Assembly (NCBI GenBank): GCA_015066165.1
Contig: SVOX01000014.1
Span: 1 to 17,914 of the forward strand
Reading direction: 5' to 3'
Source of the DNA: Oscillospiraceae bacterium
Lineage (GTDB): Bacteria > Bacillota > Clostridia > Oscillospirales > Acutalibacteraceae
Length of the DNA stretch: 17,914 nt
The notes under the pieces were generated by a model that saw only the letters and a list, made by a program, of their open reading frames with translations, ran no database searches and was not told the origin of the DNA. Shown one piece after another: positions 12,433 to 17,914 of the stretch; within the stretch, counting starts at the first letter, position 1, and every line of letters starts with the position of its first letter. The translations under genes and the position numbers were made by a program.

Positions 12433-15303
12433 TTGAACAGGTTAAAAAAAATCATAGCAGTTATAATGCTTTTTGTTTTAATCCTTTCTTTAAGTACCGA
12501 GGTTTTATATGCGCTTCCTTCAAAGGGCACGGAAAATAGTACGACAGCGGTTCAAAATATAGTTTATAACAACGAGTATCAAAAATATAAACTTAAAAAT
12601 TATGCAAAAGCAACCCAAAAATTCGAATTCAACGTAGAAAATTGTGTTTCTGACGGTGCTTTAATAAAAGACGGTAAGTCTTGCAAAGTAACCAAAGGGA
12701 ATGCGGTTGAGTTTTCGGTCAACGTACCCGAAAATGCAGCGTACAATATTGCTTTGTCGTTCGCTGTGTTGGACGATATTACCGAAAATTACAAGTTTTC
12801 TCTTAAAATAGATGGTAAGGTACCCTTCGCTGATTGCGAGGAGTTGCTTCTTCGCGCTTTGTGGGAGGACGACGGCTTTATCAGAACTCTCAACAACGGG
12901 GACCAAGTAAGCCCCCTTCAAAAGCATAAGGAAGGATTTTGCCTTCAAAAAATTACTGATGAAGAAGGTATAGAACTTTATCCGTATGAGTTTATGCTTT
13001 CAAAGGGCGACCACGTAATAACCATAGAGTCTTTAGGTAAGGATTTCTTGATTGATAAGGTGTGTTTACTACCGCCCGAAGTTATAAATCCTTATAGTGA
13101 GGTTTCAAAAACATACGGTAATTACCAAAAATATGATGGCAAACAAATTGTTATTGAAGCGGAAAAGCCGTTGCATAAAAACGCATATTCCTTATCGTCA
13201 AAAAGCGATCAAGGAACAGCCGATATTTCGCCTTCAAATGCTTCAAATGCGGTTATTAACCATATTGGCGGTACTACTTGGACAGCGGCAGGAACCGAAA
13301 TTGCTTGGGAAGTAGAAGTGCCCAAGGATGGTTTATATAAACTCGGCATTGCTTTTAAACAAAGCGGTGTTACCGACGGTGAGGTTTACCGTTGGCTTAA
13401 AATTGACGGTAAAACCCCATTTGCTGAGGCGGAAAATATTAATTTCTCATACTCTACAAAATGGCAGTTTAAGGAATTTGCAAAAAATAAAGACAACGAC
13501 TATCTTATTTATCTTACAAAGGGTAAACATCAGCTTTCTTTGACTGCAACCCTTTCGGACGTTGCACAAGTTTTTAAAAGACTTCAAGAAATTGTAAGTC
13601 CTTTAGGCGACCTTTATTTAGATATTGTTATGATTACAGGTGAAGCACCTGATACAAATCGTGACTATGAATTACATAAACAAATACCTGATTTTGAGAC
13701 AATATTAAATGATGCAAACGTTAAGATAGATGCATTGATTGCCGATATTGGTACAAACCTTAAAGTAAACGGTGAATTAAACGGCGCTTTAAAAAATATG
13801 TCACGTATTATAAAAGAAATGCTCGACAATCCGTTTGATGCGCATTTACAGGTTCAAAGTTTTTATTCAGCGCAACAAACTTTAAGCGCTTGGCTTTATG
13901 ATATTAAAAACATGTCACTTTCGGTTGACCAAATTATTTTAGCGGCTCCCGAAAAGGAATTTGATACCCCAAAAGCAGACTTTTTTGAGCAGATTAAGTT
14001 CTTTTTAATGAGATATATGGCGTCTTACGTTAATAATTCTTCCTCAACAAGCAGCAGTAAAGACGAAAGTCTGCCCACTGTTAAAATTTGGGTAAACTGG
14101 GGAAGAGATCAGGTTAAGGTGCTTAACTCTCTTATTCAGGATAGTTTTACCCCTAAAAATGACGTTAACGTTATTGTAGAGCAGGTTAACGCTACATTGG
14201 TGCAGGGCGTTATTTCGGGCAATTCACCCGACTTATACTTACATATGGCAAGAACCGAGCCGGTTAACCTTGCAATGCGTGGTGTTCTTTACGATTTAAA
14301 AAATTTCGAAGATTATAACACCGTATTAAAGGAAAATTTCTACCCTGGTTCTGAAACGCCTTACGTATATAAAAACGGAACCTATGCGCTACCCGATACA
14401 CAAAACTTTTTTGTAATGTTTTACAGAAAAGACATTATGGAAAAAATGAACTTGCAAGTACCAAAAACTTGGGATGAATTTCTAACGGTGACGGGAATAC
14501 TTCAGCGTAATAAAATGAATACCTATTTGCCTTATACAAAATTGGGCGCTGCATTTACGGTAAATATAGGTGCAGGCGGTCTTACAATTTTCCCCACAAT
14601 GCTTATGCAAAGGGGTGGCTCCGTATATAATAAGGGGCTTAATGCTACGGCTTTAGCAAGTTCACAGTCGATAGATGCATTTAAGTTTTGGACAGAATTT
14701 TACACCGAATACAGTCTTGAACAGGATGCTAACTTTTATCAAAAATTCCGTATAGGAACCATGCCTTTGGGCATTACAAGTTATACCCAATACCTAACAA
14801 TTAAGTTGGGTGCTCCCGAAATTCAGGGTAAATGGGGTATTGCGCCCATTCCAGGAATTAAAAAAGAAGACGGCAGTATAGATAATAGTTGCTCGGGCTC
14901 GGGTACGGGTGTTTCTATTATGGAATCAAGTAAAAATAAGGATGCGGCTTGGAAATTTGTTAAATGGTGGGTATCTGTTGATACGCAATACCGCTATTCT
15001 GCCGAGGTTGAAGCCATAATCGGTGAAACGGGCAGAACAAGTTCTGCCAATCCTGAAGCAGTATCACGTTTGGCTTGGGAGGATGACGCGCTTAACGTAA
15101 TTTTAAGTCAATGGAAAAATGTGAAGGAAATCCCTGAAGTTCCCGGTAGTTATTACGTTTCACGTTCTATTGACCAGGCGTTTTGGGCTACCAAAAACGG
15201 CAAAAAATCTGCTAAAGAAGCAATAATAGACTGGTCACAAACCAGCGATAAAGAAATTGAGCGTAAGATAAAAGAATACGCTGATGAAAATTACGGAGGT
15301 TGA
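12433..15303 (+). CDS. Sugar ABC substrate-binding protein fused to two beta-sandwich (carbohydrate-binding-like) domains
   Basis: This 956-residue exported protein is about twice the usual length for the family. A signal peptide covers 1-28 (NRLKK, then a hydrophobic core, VLYA); no lipobox cysteine is seen. Two galactose-binding-like beta-sandwich domains lie at about 65-215 and 237-405, both containing a FSLKIDGK or RWLKIDGK strand followed by PFA. A helical segment (about 415-540) and a Ser-rich linker lead to a family 1 solute-binding domain from 548 on (TVKIWVNWGRDQVK, ISGNSPDLYLHMA, KTWDEFL, GTGVSIMESSKNKDAAWKFVKWW). A TTG start at 12433 is chosen because AGGAGG lies eight bases before it; the ATG 39 bases earlier sits inside the hairpin without a ribosome site. 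Its stop overlaps the ribosome site of the first permease. Confidence 0.88.
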   Translation: MNRLKKIIAVIMLFVLILSLSTEVLYALPSKGTENSTTAVQNIVYNNEYQKYKLKNYAKATQKFEFNVENCVSDGALIKDGKSCKVTKGNAVEFSVNVPENAAYNIALSFAVLDDITENYKFSLKIDGKVPFADCEELLLRALWEDDGFIRTLNNGDQVSPLQKHKEGFCLQKITDEEGIELYPYEFMLSKGDHVITIESLGKDFLIDKVCLLPPEVINPYSEVSKTYGNYQKYDGKQIVIEAEKPLHKNAYSLSSKSDQGTADISPSNASNAVINHIGGTTWTAAGTEIAWEVEVPKDGLYKLGIAFKQSGVTDGEVYRWLKIDGKTPFAEAENINFSYSTKWQFKEFAKNKDNDYLIYLTKGKHQLSLTATLSDVAQVFKRLQEIVSPLGDLYLDIVMITGEAPDTNRDYELHKQIPDFETILNDANVKIDALIADIGTNLKVNGELNGALKNMSRIIKEMLDNPFDAHLQVQSFYSAQQTLSAWLYDIKNMSLSVDQIILAAPEKEFDTPKADFFEQIKFFLMRYMASYVNNSSSTSSSKDESLPTVKIWVNWGRDQVKVLNSLIQDSFTPKNDVNVIVEQVNATLVQGVISGNSPDLYLHMARTEPVNLAMRGVLYDLKNFEDYNTVLKENFYPGSETPYVYKNGTYALPDTQNFFVMFYRKDIMEKMNLQVPKTWDEFLTVTGILQRNKMNTYLPYTKLGAAFTVNIGAGGLTIFPTMLMQRGGSVYNKGLNATALASSQSIDAFKFWTEFYTEYSLEQDANFYQKFRIGTMPLGITSYTQYLTIKLGAPEIQGKWGIAPIPGIKKEDGSIDNSCSGSGTGVSIMESSKNKDAAWKFVKWWVSVDTQYRYSAEVEAIIGETGRTSSANPEAVSRLAWEDDALNVILSQWKNVKEIPEVPGSYYVSRSIDQAFWATKNGKKSAKEAIIDWSQTSDKEIERKIKEYADENYGG

Positions 15304-15309
15304 TTTTAA

Positions 15310-16209
15310 ATGAAAAATAGTAAATTGCGTACCGTAATTAAAGAGCGTGGACAAATTTATCTTTTGATAGGCCCGTTTTTAATATTATTCTTTCTTATGA
15401 CGGTGTTGCCCGTTATTTCTTCAATTGTATTAAGTTTTTTTAATTTTGATATGGTGTCTTTGCCAAAATTTGCAGGGCTTGATAACTATCTTAGAATGTT
15501 TATTCAAGATGACGTATTTCCAATAATCTTGAAAAACACCTTTGTTTTGGCTATTTTAACAGGTCCCGCAGGATTTTTGCTTTCGTTTGTTTTGGCTTGG
15601 ATGATAAATGAGTTCAGACCCGCTATGAGAACGCTTCTTTCCTTTATGTTTTATGTTCCGTCGTTAGTGGGTAACGCCCTTTACATTTGGACTATAATTT
15701 TTGCAAGCGACAGTTACGGTTATATGAACAGCTTCTTGCTTTCAACAGGACTTATAACCGCACCGAAACAATGGTTTTCAGATGAGGCGCTTATAGTACC
15801 TATTGTAATTATTATTCAATTATGGATGAGTATGGGTACATCTTTCCTTGCAAATATTTCGGGTCTTCAAAATATTAACCCCGAATTATTTGAAGCAGGC
15901 GCAGTGGATGGCATTAAAAATCGCTGGCAGGAACTTTGGTACATAACTTTGCCGGGTATGCAACATATGTTGCTTTTTAGCGCAGTTATGCAAATTGCTT
16001 CGGCATTCTCTATTAGTAATATCATTACTACTCTTGCAGGTTACCCCACAGTTGGATTTGCGGCAGATACAATAGTTTCATATTTGACTGACGTTGGTTC
16101 GGTAAAATATGAAATGGGTTATGCCTCTGCGCTTTCGGTAATGCTGTTTGTTATGATGTTTGGAACACGTTCGCTTATCGTTAAACTTTTGAAGAAGGTG
16201 GGGCAGTAA
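15310..16209 (+). CDS. Sugar ABC transporter permease, MalF/UgpA type
   Basis: This 299-residue inner-membrane protein has about six predicted transmembrane helices (near 17-42, 74-99, 107-131, 160-181, 220-240, 270-290). The cytoplasmic EAA loop that docks on the ATPase is clear at 195-216: EAGAVDGIKNRWQ followed by LPG. It is one half of the heterodimeric CUT1 sugar channel, served by the binding protein upstream. GGAGG lies in the last codons of the binding-protein gene, and the ATG is six bases after its stop, so the genes are co-translated. No ATPase gene is in the window; CUT1 systems of Firmicutes often share one MsmX-like ATPase. The substrate cannot be deduced from the sequence. Confidence 0.93.
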   Translation: MKNSKLRTVIKERGQIYLLIGPFLILFFLMTVLPVISSIVLSFFNFDMVSLPKFAGLDNYLRMFIQDDVFPIILKNTFVLAILTGPAGFLLSFVLAWMINEFRPAMRTLLSFMFYVPSLVGNALYIWTIIFASDSYGYMNSFLLSTGLITAPKQWFSDEALIVPIVIIIQLWMSMGTSFLANISGLQNINPELFEAGAVDGIKNRWQELWYITLPGMQHMLLFSAVMQIASAFSISNIITTLAGYPTVGFAADTIVSYLTDVGSVKYEMGYASALSVMLFVMMFGTRSLIVKLLKKVGQ

Positions 16210-16210
16210 T

Positions 16211-17110
16211 ATGAAAATAAATTTTAAATTAAAACTGCCACAAAAACGTTCTTCAGGTACGGTTCGCAAATACACCCGTTCAAAATTTGGAAACTTTATG
16301 TTTTTTGCTTTTCTGTTTTTGTTCGGTGCATTTTCGGTGTTGCCGCTTATCTACAGTGTGGTGACTTCATTTAAGCCGCTTGACGAGTTGCTTGTTTTCC
16401 CACCAACACTTTTTACTGTAAAAAGACCTACAATTAACAACTATTTGGCTTTGCCTGAGTTGATTTCGGGTTTGAACATACCGTTATCTAGGTATTTAAC
16501 CAATAGTTTGTTTATAAGTTTTGCGGGTACGTTTTTGCACGTTATAGCAGCAACAGCGGCGGCATTTGTACTTTCAAAGATAGATTTAAAGTTTAAGAAA
16601 ACAATATTTCTTGTTATTCAGTTATCACTTTTGTTTAATGCTTATACCTTAAGCATACCGCGCTATCTTATATATAACGGTATGGGTATTATTGATAGTT
16701 ATTGGGTTTATATTTTGCCTGCTATACCGTCTTCAATGGGTGTATTCCTTATGAAGCAGTATATGGACGGCTATATTCCCGATGCTTTAATAGAAGCGGC
16801 TAAAATAGACGGCGCAAATTATTTAAGAATATTTTGGAATATAATATTCCCCAACGTAAAGCCCTGTGTGTTGACACTTGTTTTATTTGCGTTTCAGTCA
16901 ATTTGGGCAACTATCCCCACAGGCACAATTTTTAATGAATCCTTAAAAACCTTGCCCACGGTTATGGCTACTATAAGTTCGGGCGGTATAGCACGTTCGG
17001 GTGCGGCGATGGCGGCAACCGTAATTATGATGATACCTCCTATTGTTGTTTATTTATTCTCCCAAAGTAGCATTAAAGAAACAATGGGCAGTGCAGGTAT
17101 AAAGGGTTAG
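16211..17110 (+). CDS. Carbohydrate ABC transporter permease, MalG/UgpE type
   Basis: This 299-residue inner-membrane protein is the second half of the sugar channel. After a basic N-terminus (KLPQKRSSGTVRKYTRSK), helix 1 spans about 28-52 with the typical PLIYSVVTSFKP exit, and five further helices follow. The EAA loop is EAAKIDGANYLRIFW at 195-209, with FP at 213-214, the hallmark of MalG-type partners. The ATG is one base after the stop of the first permease, with AAGGTGGGG in that gene's last codons, so translation is coupled. The C-terminus (QSSIKETMGSAGIKG) fits the usual QKYFVKGLTAGAVKG-type ending of the family. Confidence 0.94.
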   Translation: MKINFKLKLPQKRSSGTVRKYTRSKFGNFMFFAFLFLFGAFSVLPLIYSVVTSFKPLDELLVFPPTLFTVKRPTINNYLALPELISGLNIPLSRYLTNSLFISFAGTFLHVIAATAAAFVLSKIDLKFKKTIFLVIQLSLLFNAYTLSIPRYLIYNGMGIIDSYWVYILPAIPSSMGVFLMKQYMDGYIPDALIEAAKIDGANYLRIFWNIIFPNVKPCVLTLVLFAFQSIWATIPTGTIFNESLKTLPTVMATISSGGIARSGAAMAATVIMMIPPIVVYLFSQSSIKETMGSAGIKG

Positions 17111-17122
17111 GAGGCGGATGAT

Positions 17123-17914
17123 ATGTTAAATAAAGGTAGATTAAAATTATTCGCTTCTTTTGTTTTGGTGTTTATACTTACTTTTGCGTTGCTTACAACC
17201 AACGTGTTTGCGGCATCATATAAAACCGCAACCGCCGAAACCGAGGAAACTCCCTTTGAAACATACACTTATTGGGACGGTTTGGGCGGCAATTTAAAAA
17301 CAAAAGCATATTGCAAACCAATGTATCAGCCCAAAACAGTTATAGATTCAACCTCACTTGGAACAGAACTTTTTGGCAGTGTTGCCGATATTTGTTCGGA
17401 CGAGGGATATACCTATATTCTTGACAGCGCATCTTCAAAGGTATATGTGCTTGACAAGAATTATAAGTTAAAAACCGAAATTAAGAAAATTGTATATAAT
17501 GGTGAAACGCTTTCAATAACCGGCGCTTCGGGTATATTGGTTAAGGATAAGAAGATATATATTGCCGATACCAAAAATGCCAGAATTTTGGTTATGAATA
17601 GTGAGGGTAAGGTGCTTCATTGCTTAACATTACCCGAATCTAAACTTATTCCCGATGATTTTAATTACAGTCCGCAAAAAATAGCGATTGATTCGAGAGA
17701 TTATCTTTATATCTCGAGTGACGGTTCTTATTACGGTGCGCTGGTATATTCGCCTAATATGGAATTTTTGGGTTTTTACGGCGCAAATACCGTTGCTGTT
17801 TCGGTTGGGGATGCAATTAAAAACCTTATAAACAAAATTTTTACAACCGATGAAAAGCGTGCGGCTTCCGTAAGAGCACTTCCTTATCAGTTTACCGCTT
17901 TTGTAGTAGCGCCT
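17123..17914 (+). CDS. Secreted beta-propeller (NHL-like) protein, 5' part (partial)
   Basis: The frame opens with ATG at 17123 after GGAGG and runs 264 codons without a stop to the window edge. A signal peptide covers about 1-30 (LNKGRLK, long hydrophobic core, VFAAS). TYTYWDGLGG (48-57) is followed by strands typical of NHL-type propeller blades: TYILDSASSKVYVLDKNY, KIYIADTKNARILVMNSEGKV, and PQKIAIDSRDYLYISS with a matching GALVYSP. It starts 12 bases after the second permease, so it belongs to the transporter operon. From memory, similar operons in Clostridia carry propeller/YIP1-type membrane proteins at this place, so a C-terminal membrane domain may lie beyond the edge. The role is unknown; glycan binding or help to the transporter is a guess. 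Confidence 0.82.
   Translation, partial: MLNKGRLKLFASFVLVFILTFALLTTNVFAASYKTATAETEETPFETYTYWDGLGGNLKTKAYCKPMYQPKTVIDSTSLGTELFGSVADICSDEGYTYILDSASSKVYVLDKNYKLKTEIKKIVYNGETLSITGASGILVKDKKIYIADTKNARILVMNSEGKVLHCLTLPESKLIPDDFNYSPQKIAIDSRDYLYISSDGSYYGALVYSPNMEFLGFYGANTVAVSVGDAIKNLINKIFTTDEKRAASVRALPYQFTAFVVAP

Overview
The window looks like a chromosomal stretch from a low-GC, Gram-positive anaerobe, most likely a gut-type member of Clostridia (Oscillospiraceae/Lachnospiraceae-like). The signs are AT-rich DNA with strong AGGAGG-type ribosome sites and consensus TTGACA/TATAAT promoters, a two-subunit oxygen-sensitive class I fumarase, secreted fibronectin-III-like proteins with Lys/Tyr-rich C-termini, and a CUT1 sugar ABC operon without its own ATPase. 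UGA is used as a stop, so the genetic code is standard. The genus is an inference; no rRNA is present.

Left part (1-2950). The 3' end of a secreted fn3 protein gene enters on the + strand and ends at a clean terminator. An unusual cluster of short hairpins follows, separated by ATGTAAT/ATTACAT boxes. Then comes tRNA-Ser(CGA) on the - strand, whose near-consensus promoter overlaps a terminator hairpin. A two-gene - strand operon follows: a DUF4832-like glycoside hydrolase and a sugar-phosphate isomerase-type TIM barrel.

Middle part (2950-9550). On the - strand lie an 811-residue secreted multidomain protein, a serine hydrolase of the class C beta-lactamase fold, and the fumarate hydratase alpha/beta pair. 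The last 165 bases of the 811-residue gene are nearly the same as the gene end at 1-167, in inverted orientation. Divergent from fumarase on the + strand is another secreted fn3 protein with an unfamiliar C-terminal domain.

Right part (9550-17914), all + strand. This is a sugar-uptake locus. It starts with a regulator that joins a periplasmic-binding-protein-like sensor to a C-terminal LuxR-type helix-turn-helix, broken by a single-base deletion inside the helix-turn-helix. Next is a lipoprotein sugar-binding protein whose C-terminal third is missing, then a perfect 16-bp hairpin. After that comes a tightly packed operon: a 956-residue binding protein with two extra beta-sandwich (carbohydrate-binding-like) domains, two permeases with EAA loops, and a secreted beta-propeller (NHL-like) protein that runs off the end. 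The ATPase is probably a shared MsmX-type protein encoded elsewhere.

The most interesting items are the hairpin array next to tRNA-Ser, the inverted near-identical fn3 gene ends, the PBP-LuxR regulator with its frameshift beside a truncated binding protein, and the domain-fused binding protein with its propeller partner. All calls come from reading the sequence; no database search was run.
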